From Lasiosphaeria ovina (taxonomy: Eukaryota; Ascomycota; Sordariomycetes; Sordariales; Lasiosphaeriaceae): a stretch of 64,000 nucleotides of DNA. Shown piece by piece: positions 22,798-32,444 of the stretch; the stretch's first letter is position 1, and every line of letters starts with the position of its first letter. Below the pieces are notes generated by a model, which made no database searches, was not told the DNA's origin, and saw only the letters and a program-made list of their open reading frames with translations. The position numbers and the translations under genes were made by a program. Where the stretch lies: contig JAULSN010000008.1 of assembly GCA_033439765.1 (NCBI GenBank), forward strand, positions 2,728,001-2,792,000, given 5' to 3'.

Positions 22798-23684
22798 AGG
22801 GATGATGGACGGATGATTAGCGCTCACTGCCTGGAGTGGCGTGTGCTCAGCTAGCTGGCTGAGCCTTTTTTTCTTTTTGGGGGTACGGTAGCACAGAGTC
22901 AACCGCCAACGGCATTATACTGGTATATCGTGAAGTTTGGGAGGTCGCGTTGGCAAGCGGAGCGATCGGCGCATTAATACTTGGCAGGCGGGGCTGGGTT
23001 TTGGCGTTTATTGACTGTCTCAAATACTCAGCAGGTATCAATGAGTTGTTTCTGGCGTCTTGACGAAGTGAGAATATTCTGTGATGACAACAAAAGTGCC
23101 AGGCCTTGGTGGCGTTATACGAGAGACTTTTTTGTCTGTCCGGCAAATCGAAACGTGGTTCTCGATAGGACATGAAACTTCTGCGCCGCTGATCGCTGTC
23201 CGTGGCTTTTTGGCCTGTAATAAGCAACAAGCCAGCGCGCAGAGCTGTGGGGGGGGGGCCGAATCGGGAAGGCCGTACAAAAAAGGAAACTCGTGTAAGC
23301 ACTATGCAAATCGTGTCTAATTATTTCTGGCGCAGAGCACGTTATTTCCTGCCGCCAGACTTGTGGCACCGCCACGGCCGGTGAGCGTGCTTGTAAAACC
23401 CTTTTTTCTGTTGACGATAGGGGCTGGAAATCGGCGGGTTTGTTGATGATGCTTGGGAATCAGTGGATTTCGCCATTCTAATGATCTTGAACGACAAAAG
23501 GGGGACTCGATGACCGCGCGTGTCGAGGCGATGCAAAATTGAGTATAAAACTGAGCAGAGAGCCAGCACTGATAGTCGATCTATTTCTCCATTCTCGCCA
23601 TCACTCACAGTAACAAGACAAATCATCCATAAACTAGCTTCGTTCACTCTTTCAGACCTCCGTCCACACGCACACTCAGCTACA
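22798..23684. other. Intergenic spacer / promoter of the repeat precursor gene
   Basis: No gene is supported. A G run lies at about 23249-23257. A TATA box is at 23544, followed by a CT/CA-rich leader up to the ATG at 23685. A GGACATGAAACTT stretch near 23168 resembles a pheromone-response element only loosely. Confidence 0.55.
23544..23550 (+). promoter_or_regulatory. TATA box of the Kex2-repeat precursor gene
   Basis: TATAAAA stands 141 bp before the ATG at 23685 and is followed by a pyrimidine/CA-rich leader. An intact core promoter argues that the gene downstream is, or recently was, expressed despite its internal TAG codons. Confidence 0.55.
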
Positions 23685-24266
23685 ATGAAGGTTTCAGGCG
23701 CGCTCCTGGTTGCCTTTGCAGCTCTCGCCATTGCTGCCCCGTTTCCGGCCTCGGCTGCGGCCGCGTCGCATCCCGAGGCCCGTGGTCCCCCGGCCCCGGG
23801 CTGGAAGCGGGAGGTCTCATCACCAGAAGCCCGTGGCCCTCCTCCTCCTGATTGGAAGCGGGAGGTGGCATCGCCAGAAGCCCGTGACCCTCCTAGTTAG
23901 AAGCGGGAGGCCGCGGCCGCTGAGGCCCGTGGCCCCCCTGCCCCGGGGTAGAAGCGTGACGAGTCAGGCGATCCCTCTCCCCCGGGATGGAAGCGGGAGG
24001 CCGCATCGCCCGAGACCCGTGGCCCTTCGCCTCCTGGCTGGAAGCGCGAGGCTACGGCTGTCGAGGCCCGCGCACACTTTCCCCCCGACTGGAAGCGGGA
24101 ACCCGTTGTTGCCATTCCCGCCCCTCAAACGGAGGAGAAATGTAAGTTTGATATCATCCTCCACCGCCATTCCTCAAGGTCTGAGAGCACGAAAAGTTCT
24201 AATTTGTTAACAACCCACCAGAAAGTTGCCATGCTGAATCACAGCGCCGTGCAAGTGGAGATCTGA
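23685..24266 (+). CDS. Kex2-processed repeat precursor (KEP-like) with two in-frame TAG codons
   Basis: The ATG at 23685 opens a signal peptide (about residues 1-25), followed by seven imperfect repeats of roughly 13-17 residues. Each repeat has a Pro/Gly-rich core ending in an aromatic position directly before Lys-Arg, then a Glu-Val or Glu-Ala-type spacer. That is the layout of fungal precursors cut by kexin and trimmed by dipeptidyl peptidase. The position before KR is TGG (Trp) at codons 40, 57, 102, 119 and 136, but TAG at codons 72 (23898-23900) and 89 (23949-23951). No other stop or shift occurs up to a GTAAGT donor at 24142. Without splicing the frame closes at a TGA ending at 24266; with splicing the C-terminus is uncertain. 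No Cys occurs in the repeats, so it is not a canonical alpha-pheromone. The released peptide's role is unknown. It is either a pseudogene or a gene restored by mRNA editing. Confidence 0.7.
23784..24098 (+). repeat. Seven-unit coding repeat with KR processing sites
   Basis: Tandem units of about 39-51 bp, each ending TGG or TAG followed by AAG CG(G/C/T). Spacing between the Trp-equivalent codons is 17, 15, 17, 13, 17 and 17 codons. All unit lengths are multiples of three, so the reading phase has been kept. Confidence 0.8.
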
Positions 24267-24976
24267 GGGTCTGACTCTGAGGGACAGCCGGTGACTTGAG
24301 AAGCTGGGTATGAGATATTTCAGGGGATGTGCTGGAGGTGGTTGGGTTTTTATAGTCTAGTCAAGGACAACTCGGTAATTAGCCGGCCAGTATTCAGTAA
24401 TTACCTTCGGCTTGTCTTGCCTTTACGGCCGTAGCTGATGTGATTGACGATGAAAGCCCCCCGGCAATCCCCAGAGCGTCCCTGGTTGTATCTTCAGAGT
24501 TCAGATCAGACCTGGCCTCCTGGGGCCAGATTCGAGGTCCCTTCCGTCCCACGTCCTCGGGGCGGATGGGTACAAGCTAGGGCCAATTCGCGCACTCGGA
24601 GATACAACACTGTGAGTCCGTGAGACATGGCGGCAAGATCCGTTGTCGAGGCTGTAGTTGTAGTGTAGGTACGTATCCGCAAGCCCTAGGGTAAGCCCTA
24701 ACTAGGCCGAACAAAGTTGGATTTAATCTTCAACGCCAACGCGGCGCCGAAACAACGCCTTGTGCACACTACGTGACGGGCTGGCCCAGACCTACCAATC
24801 AAACCCCTTCTAGGCCCTGATTACGCTTGGGTTACGCGGAGTCGCGTTCCTTGCATTCTTTTCAATTGCAACACCTATTTTCGACGACGGTTGCTCAGTG
24901 ACATTCCTCCAACTCAGGCCCTGCCCCAATATCCTCATTCAGCACTTTCCCAATCCGTGCCTGCCCGACGTTGACA
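24267..24976. other. Intergenic spacer
   Basis: Contains the 3' flank of the repeat precursor and the promoter and leader of the next gene. Nothing else is recognised. Confidence 0.6.
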
Positions 24977-26673
24977 ATGGCGTTCTCGCTTTATGTTGAT
25001 TCCGAGGAGGAGCCGACATTCCTAAACAAATTCGAAGCCAGCTTCCTGCGCGGCTGGGAGGAGGAAAATGAAAAGTTGATGATATGGTCCATGAGGATCC
25101 TGCGCGAGGACAGCATGGCTGCTCTCCTCGACGACATGAACTACTACCGGCTCTTTGCCCTCCACAACGATGATGGAAAAAGGATAGGAAGCATGGCCGA
25201 TCTTGGCCCCGAGAATGCGAGACGCGTCGCAATGTTGGTCCGCGCTGCTCACGCCACCCAAGCCCACCTCTTCTTCGCCTGTTTCAGAGGCACCTGGACT
25301 GGCCCCAGGGAGTGCAAAGTATCCATCCAACGCGCCAAAGACGTAACCAGCCGCTACACGCCCACAGGATTCGAACAGCTCGACGATTTCGCCGGTCCAG
25401 AGTCAGAGCCTGGGTCTGCCCATGTTGAGCAGTTCGTCTACGACGTCCGTGACATGAAAGGCAAGCCTCTCGTAACATCTACCACCCCGCATAGACTGGA
25501 CTCTCTCTCCTTTCACGTCGACTCGCCGGGCTGCGCTTTCCAAGGAGACTTCCTCAGTTTTCGTCCCGACGAGGAGCAATCCGTACAGACCCGCGACGGT
25601 AAATTTCGTACCTGGGTCCAGCAGACCTGGCGGAAGACTGTAGGTTGAGACAAGTCCCAGCGCACCATCATTTAACTACAGCTAATAATGCTCAACAGGT
25701 TTTGCTGCTGGTTCCCTCTCCCCATATTTGGCCAATGATGCACAAGATCATCACCGCCGACCCGGTCAGAATGATGCTCGCTTGCTACTTTCTCGACGAG
25801 GCTTCCGCTCCCATCCAGCCTGGTGGAGATGGCCGGGAAGCGAGAGCGAATGCGACCAAAGTAATTGAAACCCTGTACCACCTGGCAAGATATCATCCGC
25901 CTATACCTGCCGAGCTAAAATCTCGGATTCTCCAATTCACCCTGGAAAACCATGAATTGGATCTCTTCAAGAAGGCTTATCGTCCGCTGCCGTACCCGAA
26001 GCGAGATAACCCCCCCACCCTCGACTTCTTCACCTGGCTGAGGGGATATTTGTTGGCGAAGGATGTACAACTTTCGACCATCGATTCCGAGTTGTGGATA
26101 CGTCCCCGACCGAAGTTTTCCACTATTATCAAAGACAAGTAACTCTCCCCAACTTCTTGCCATTCCTTTCTTAGAACTCGTCTCACCTAACGCTTTAAAA
26201 ACTAGCCTCCGCTCCATCGTCGACTTGTATGCTGAATTCCATCAACGTTTCGGGGCGATTTACCGCCTCGCCGGCCCCTATTTGCCACAATCATCCCCGG
26301 AGGCCAAGACCGAGGCCGAGGCCGAGACCGAGACCGAGATATATGAATGGGCCAAGTCAGTACTGCTGGACCCGTCTAAGCCAATATGGCCAATGCTCCG
26401 ATGCGTAGAGGATGGCGAGGCTGTCGTCGACATGAGTGCAATGATTGGAGATCCAGACTACTTGATGACTGGGTATGTTGTTCTTCTCTGTTCTTGGTGT
26501 GACTACCACTCCAGCCAACGGTCTGAGAGGGAACTTGTTAACACGCATACTCATCCAGTGCCATCCCAAACGTTCGCAACGCTCTGGATGACGAGCTTCA
26601 GATCACAGGCCGCTTTTGGGTCATTGGTTTTCTTTCTCGTATTTTGGATAAAGCCCTTACACCGCATGGATAG
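24977..26673 (+). CDS. Hypothetical fungal protein, four exons
   Basis: Exons 24977..25639, 25699..26138, 26206..26472 and 26559..26673 join through GTAGGT, GTAACT and GTATGT introns of 59-86 nt; the frame closes to 494 aa. There is no signal peptide or membrane segment, so it is probably intracellular. The N-terminal part is acidic and helix-rich. An Ala-Glu/Thr-Glu low-complexity stretch (encoded near 26304-26340) lies in exon 3. I do not recognise a domain. The gene ends about 230 bp before the retrotransposon insertion, and G/A-rich microsatellite and minisatellite DNA begins directly after its stop. Confidence 0.7.
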
Positions 26674-26906
26674 AGAAAGAGAGGGGGGATAAGGCCGTAA
26701 GAGTTGTGAAATCTGAAAACGCCTTGCTGGTTGGTGATAAAAAAGGAATAGGGAAAGGGAAAGAAATAGGGAAAGGGAAAGAAATAGGAAAAGGGAATGA
26801 AATAGGGAAAGAGAAGTATGTTCTCATTGCCGATAAAAAGAAACTCCGGAAAAGGAACGAAGAGCTATGGAGGTAGCCGTGAAGTGGTAAGGGAAAGAGA
26901 AGTATG
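26674..26906. repeat. GGGAAA-rich microsatellite and first copy of the 86-bp minisatellite
   Basis: Purine-rich tracts built from AATAGGGAAAGGGAAAG units (about 26747-26815) are followed by one complete 86-bp unit (26816-26901) and the first five bases (GTATG) of a second unit. The second unit is interrupted by the retrotransposon and resumes at 32123. Confidence 0.85.
26902..26906. repeat. Target-site duplication, left copy (GTATG)
   Basis: The five bases GTATG directly precede the left LTR and are repeated directly after the right LTR at 32123-32127. This is the 5-bp duplication expected of Ty1/copia integration. Confidence 0.9.
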
Positions 26907-27136
26907 TGTCAGATTTAATGTATCTCCATTGTCTTGTCTTCTATCTAAGTACGTTGGGTAGTCCAGTCTTTATAGAGCTACGCAGTAGGAAACTGACCTT
27001 GGCCGCAACTTAGGCCGCGTCTTACTCCTTGTTTGAGACCTTCTTCCTAAACGCACTAGCCGAGCTATCTGGCCCAGCCTGCTTCAACCTGTTTGACTGT
27101 AGTTTGGGGCCTGTAACTGCCCCTTTCTATCTGACA
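26907..27136 (-). repeat. 3' LTR (left copy)
   Basis: 230 bp bounded by the inverted ends TGTCAG and CTGACA. By eye it is identical to the right copy at 31893-32122. Confidence 0.95.
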
Positions 27137-27177
27137 CACCCCCTCAGATGCAAGTCCCTATAGAAGCTTGGATCTGA

Positions 27178-30100
27178 CTACCTTATAGGCTCAGCTAATC
27201 CAATCTGTCGTACGAATGCCTGGTGGAGAGAGTGGTTGAGAGCCTTAGTCAAACCGTCGGCCATCATGTCGGCCGATGGGGTATATTCTACCCTGATCTT
27301 CTGTTGACTGACTTCCTGACGTAACCAGTGGTTGTGGATATCCACATGCCGTAGCTTTGTTTGTAGTGTAGCTATCTCGGCCGTAACTAGCCGGATAGTC
27401 TGTTTATTGTCACACTGAATTCGAATGCGGTGATCGTCTAGCCGTACGGATAGGTCAGTCAGTAGTCGGCCTACAAAGAGGGCCTCTTTTGCTGCTTGCG
27501 ATAGAGCTAGGAGTTCGGCTTCCGTAGTTGAGGTTGTTACCGTATTCTGTTTACTGGCCCTCCAGCCGACTAGTCCACCAAATAGCTTTATGGCGTATGC
27601 TTGAGAGCTTTTTCGATCAAGACGGTTATCTGCAAAGGAAGCGTCACTGGCTACGATATAGTCGTCCTCACCCCCTAGTTGTAAGGCTAGGTTACGTGTA
27701 GTATATAGGTAGTGTAACACTTGATCAGCTGCCTTGTGGTGTTGTGGGCCAGGGTTGTGATTGAATCTGACTAGTCTTGATGTAGCGAAGGCGATGTCTG
27801 GCCTCGTAATTACGGCTACGTATAGGATCGATCCAGTCTTCTTTTGGTAGGCTGTTGTAGAGCTGGGCTCGGCGGTACTGTCGAAGGGGAGTAGTTCAAC
27901 TACAGCCATAGGGACCTTGGTCTTGGTTGTAGGTAGTTGGCTAGCCAACCTGGCGATCTTGTCGATATAAGCTGTTTGAGATAGCCAGATTAGACCCCTC
28001 TTCCGATTTCTTATGACTTCAATCCCCAGGAACCACTATAAGTCGGCTCCGCCTATAAGCTCGTATTTCTGTTGTAGCTGCCAGGCTAGTTGCTATGCCT
28101 TAATCGTATCTTCCTTTCGATAGCCAAAGACTATATCGTCGACGTAGAAGAAGATAAGGATCCCATCTTTGATTAGGATACAAGGTTCGTGTGGGACCGT
28201 CTGGAAGCCCAAGTCCAACAGGGTCCTCGTAAGCTCCTTTTGCCAGAGTAGTGGTGACTGCCGTAGACCGTATAATGCCTTTTTTAGTCTTAGGACCTTA
28301 CCCGGGTTCTTATAGCCGGGTGGCATCTGCATATAGACCGTGTCTTCCAAGTTGGCGTTGGCGAAGGCGTTAACTGCGTCGTACTGCTTGAGCTCTAGGT
28401 CAAATCTAGCCGCAATAGCCATTACTATACGGAAGGACCTAGCCGCTAGGGTAGCTGCATAGGTCTCTTGCTCTGTTGGCTTCTGTTGATCGCCCCTGAC
28501 GACTAGTCTAGCCTTGCACTTCTTGAAGGATCCGTCTTGGTTGACTTTGTAGGTATAGACCCACATACAATCGAGGACTTGTTGGCCCTGTTGCCGTGGA
28601 TCCTGCCGGTCGACCTCGATCCAGGACTGCATTGTATAGTGGCTGGCTAAGTGGTCTTCTTCAGCTTGTTGGAAGAGGGCCCCGAATGGATGGTCCTTAA
28701 GTTGGTGGTGCCACTTTGGTGGTGGTGGTAGGTCTTGACCGTATAGACTCTGTAGTCCATTTGGTCGTCGACTAAGCCGTTGGACCTCGGCCTTAGTCAG
28801 GGACTTAGTTCCAACTGGCTGGACTAGTCGGCCCGCTAGGAAGGCTGCCATCCACGGTTCAAAAGTAGATTGGCTAGTACTAGCTTGTTGAATAGGGATT
28901 GTGAGTAGTGCCGCTGCAGGAGAAAGAGAGGGTGTGGGATACGGTTCGAATTTTTCGGAGTCTTCCTCTTCGTCTTCCTGGCCCCTATCTTCCTGGTCCC
29001 CGTCTTCGTCGTCTTCGAAATCTAGGATCGGTTGGACGACTATTTCGTCTAGGATTGCTGGCTCGGGTACGTCTAGTTCGGCTAATTGGATATTGGTAAG
29101 GAGCTGGCTCAGTTCATCGAGTTGTATATATAGGCAGTCATCCTTCAATACTTGGAGGTCCCCGCTAAAGGTCTCTTTTTCATTAAAGACGACGTCTCTT
29201 GTGCTGATGACCTTATTAGTGAGTGGGTTCCAGATCCTATAGATATTTGAGGAGCTATAGCCGACTAAGTAGCCGACCCAGGCTCTTGGCTCCAGCTTTG
29301 GATTCTACTGAGTTAGGTGCCTTGGCCGTGGGTATACCCCTTTTTGGGCGTTGGGAGTCAGGGCGAACGCCTTACACCCGTAGGCTCGAAGATGGGTCTG
29401 GTCTGGCTTCCTATTTTCCGTAACTATGCCGTCCCGATGAGCTAGGTAGGTATAAAAACGGTCGTATGGTATAGCCCAGTTATAACCGTATTTGGGTGTT
29501 CGGCTATTTAGGTAGACTGCGGCTCTGGCGATCTCTGGCCATAGGGTAGCTGGAAGCCTGGCACCCGCTCTCATCGCTCTTACTTTGCTGGCTATTACAC
29601 CCCCTAAGCGTTCAGCTCCGCCGTTCTGAGCGGGTGTGTTAGGTGCCGATGGTTCAACCTTAATCGAGCGTTGGTTGAAGACGGCCCTGATAACTGGTCT
29701 ATTGAACTCGTTGTCGCATTCTACTACCCTCGGCCGTAGTTGGTATTGTTCTAGGATACCGAAGAGGTGTTGTAGTGCTTGGATAATCGAGTCTGCCTCT
29801 CTATTATAGAGGTAGTAGTCCCAGGCTAGGCCAGACCATCGGTCGGTAACTAGTAGCTGGTAGCGATAGTCGTTGTATCCTTTGTTGTAGTCGAAGAGGT
29901 CGATAGCTAGCCGTGACCCAGGTCCTTCGTTATGTTCCCTAGGTTGCCGGCGTACCTGGATTTTGGTCTTGGCTTTACCGCAGGCCTCATAGTCAACCGT
30001 AGTAGGTCCTTTGATCCGTACGCCTTGGGAGTACTGGACTAGATGCTCTAGTGCTTGTGGGCCTGGGTGACCGAGTCGAAGATGCCACAGGTCTGCGAGT

Positions 30101-31833
30101 GCCTTACTAGGTCGTCTCTGGGTATAGGTATTGAACTTTTTACGGCGTATAGCGAAGGCCGCCCTGGAGTAACTGGTCGGTAGGTCCTCAAGGACGAATT
30201 GGTCGTATCGATCCGTAAGGTAGCCGAGAGTAGATCCGTCGGACCGCCTCAAGCAGTTATAGCCAGGACTGTTATCCCACCAGATGCCGTATTTTCGTAG
30301 TTGCCGTAAGGATACCAGATTGCAGACGAATCTGGGGCAATAGGCTACATCTCTAAGCTTCAGGATACATTTGTTTTGTGGGCCCTAGATCTGGATATCC
30401 ACGTCTCCGTATCCCTGGACCGGTACTGGGTTCTCCCCAGCCCATAGGTAGTCCCCGGGTAGAGCCTTCTTATAGTGGTTAAATCTAGATCTTTGGTTAA
30501 ATATATGTATAGTGGTTCCCGAGTCTAGGATAGCTGAGTGCTTCAGGGGATACTCAGCTATAGAGAAGGCTGCATTTGTAATCAGAAAGCTAGCTCGGCA
30601 CCGACCGACTGCACGGCCTAGTCAATCTGACCTGTGGTGCCGTAGCCTCTCAACCTCTTTTTGAAGGTCTGGATCTTGTAGAGCTTCTTTGGCCCTGGTC
30701 CGAACATACTCTCTCTCCTGAAAGCCCTCAGGGGCCAATTCAGGGAAAGCGTAGAAGCATCGTGCAAGGTAGTGGAACTGGCCACAACAGGGGCATACAG
30801 TAGCAGTAGTCACCGTACCCGGGGCCTTCTTTGGCCTTTTCCTGGGTCCTTCTTCGGTACTGCCGCCACGCTGTCTTTTCCTTTGGCCTTTCTTTGGTTC
30901 CTCCCCGTCCATATCGGGTACGACTTCGCTACCAGGAGCGTCCTCCTGGTAGGCCTCTTTACCACCTTTTGTGGCGGCAAAGGAGGGGCCAAACGAGCCT
31001 TTAGCTACGCGGTTGCCAACCGGTATCCGGGCCTTCGTCTGTGTCCTCACCTCCTCCCGAAAGTCGCGGGCAACCTCCCGATAGGTAAGGGTACCTTGCT
31101 TGATACTGGACTTTTGAGCTACCTTATAGGCCGTGACCCAGCCGTTGAATATTGGTTTTACTGCGTTGGTAAAGTCGTCGAACCAGAACTGGGTTTTCTG
31201 TATGTCTGGGATCCCTTTAACTAGCGCTGTAGATATGGCTTTTTCCCATCGTTCAGACCACTGGATTAGGGTCTCTTCTTTAGGTGGATTTTTGAATGGT
31301 TGGACCGCCGCCCTATAGTCGGTACGGGCATTGTTGACGGCCTCGTCGTGATCGATGCCAGCCTGTATAGTCAGGGCCTTATACCAGCGGGTAATCGACT
31401 CTTCTGACTTGCACGCTGTCTGCTGGAAGTGTAGGTTGACAGTCTTTAGGATCCACTGCTTCAGCCTTTTAATCTCATCGACTTGTTGAGTATAGTCCTT
31501 GAGGTTGGCTTGGTGTATATTCCACTCCATTTGGTAGGTGCGAAGGCCATCAGCCGTAAGGTCAGCGATCGTAATGAGTGGTCCAGAGGGTCCTGCAGGT
31601 TCTTCCTCGGCCATAGATTCGATACTGCCTCGGGCAGTAACAGTTGACTGGCTGGGAGTTCTGTGTTTGTGTCGTGCAGGGTCGGGAGCAGTAGGCTTGC
31701 TAAGGAAAGGAATCTGGCCTTGAATCTGGGTCCAGATATCCCCGGCGATAGCCTGGGACTTGAATTGTTCGTTCCAAGACTCCCAGTCCCTAGTGCTGGT
31801 AAGGTAGGCGGTCTGATCGTTGTTGGTAGTCAT
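27178..31833 (-). pseudogene. Copia gag-pol polyprotein (nonsense-mutated)
   Basis: From the ATG at 31833: Gag (to about 30620) with a CCxCGxxHxxxxC-like zinc knuckle (CPCCGQFHYLARC). Then comes the aspartic protease region with LDSGTT after the TGA stop. Integrase has a zinc-finger H-x-x-x-x-H region (HLRLGHPG), where the expected first Cys of the CxxC pair is Tyr (DYEACGK), and a D, D, E core (AIDLFDY, ECDNEF, NGGAERLGG). Reverse transcriptase shows KKALYGLRQSPLLWQ and FFYVDDI. RNase H shows ASDASFADN and TTEAELLALS, with IHNHWLRQ near the end. No frameshift exists; only one TGA and four TAG codons break it. At least one TAG (before WFLGIEV) sits where related elements usually have another residue, which fits C:G to T:A transitions. 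Confidence 0.9.
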
Positions 31834-31892
31834 TTTTGCTGTTTTTTGACGTAGTTGATAAGTCGGTAGGTTGGGCGTATGAGACTCTTAAT

Positions 31893-32122
31893 TGTCAGAT
31901 TTAATGTATCTCCATTGTCTTGTCTTCTATCTAAGTACGTTGGGTAGTCCAGTCTTTATAGAGCTACGCAGTAGGAAACTGACCTTGGCCGCAACTTAGG
32001 CCGCGTCTTACTCCTTGTTTGAGACCTTCTTCCTAAACGCACTAGCCGAGCTATCTGGCCCAGCCTGCTTCAACCTGTTTGACTGTAGTTTGGGGCCTGT
32101 AACTGCCCCTTTCTATCTGACA
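31893..32122 (-). repeat. 5' LTR (right copy)
   Basis: 230 bp, same ends and by eye the same sequence as the left LTR. It should contain the element's promoter; transcription would run leftwards. Confidence 0.95.
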
Positions 32123-32369
32123 GTATGTTCTCATTGCCGATAAAAAGAAACTCCGGAAAAGGAACGAAGAGCTATGGAGGTAGCCGTGAAGTGGTAAGGG
32201 AAAGAGAAGTATGTTCTCATTGCCGATAAAAAGAAACTCCGGAAAAGGAACGAAGAGCTATGGAGGTAGCCGTGAAGTGGTAAGGGAAAGAGAAGTATGT
32301 TCTCATTGCCGATAAAAAGAAACTCCGGAAAAGGAACGAAGAGCTATGGAGGTAGCCGTGAAGTGGTAA
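32123..32369. repeat. 86-bp minisatellite, right-hand copies
   Basis: Units start at 32123, 32209 and 32295 (exact 86-bp steps), the last truncated at 32369. With the copy at 26816-26901 the array had about four units before insertion. The first five bases (GTATG) of the unit at 32123 are the right target-site duplication. It is non-coding as far as I can see. Confidence 0.9.
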
Positions 32370-32444
32370 TCCCCAGAGATCTAGGTCGATCCTCGCCCAG
32401 TGGCATATACCACGGTTTGGTAACAAGAACCACCGCAAAGACTA

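Larger units (their letters stand above)
26907..32122 (-). mobile_element. Full-length Ty1/copia LTR retrotransposon, coding region with nonsense codons
   Basis: 5216 bp with 230-bp LTRs, a GTATG duplication and one continuous minus-strand polyprotein frame (31833..27178, 1552 codons). Gene order is gag, protease, integrase, reverse transcriptase, RNase H, which defines Ty1/copia. The frame is interrupted by TGA at 30624-30622 and TAG at 30387-30385, 29307-29305, 28095-28093 and 28038-28036. A purine tract GAGGGGG at about 27139-27147 (minus) abuts the 3' LTR. I could not assign the tRNA primer site. Both LTRs read as identical, so insertion is recent, yet the coding region carries five stops. 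It may have been mobilised in trans, or mutated since. Confidence 0.95.

Noticed and set aside
23685..24266. Canonical alpha-factor mating pheromone precursor
   Set aside because: Layout fits, but repeats have no Cys and no resemblance to the expected pheromone core.
23685..24266. Plain RIP pseudogene as the only explanation
   Set aside because: Not excluded, but only two of seven Trp codons are changed and no other damage is visible, so I kept editing as a competing explanation.
26674..32369. CRISPR-like interpretation of the 86-bp regular repeat
   Set aside because: The host is a eukaryote and units are directly adjacent with no spacers, so this is a minisatellite.
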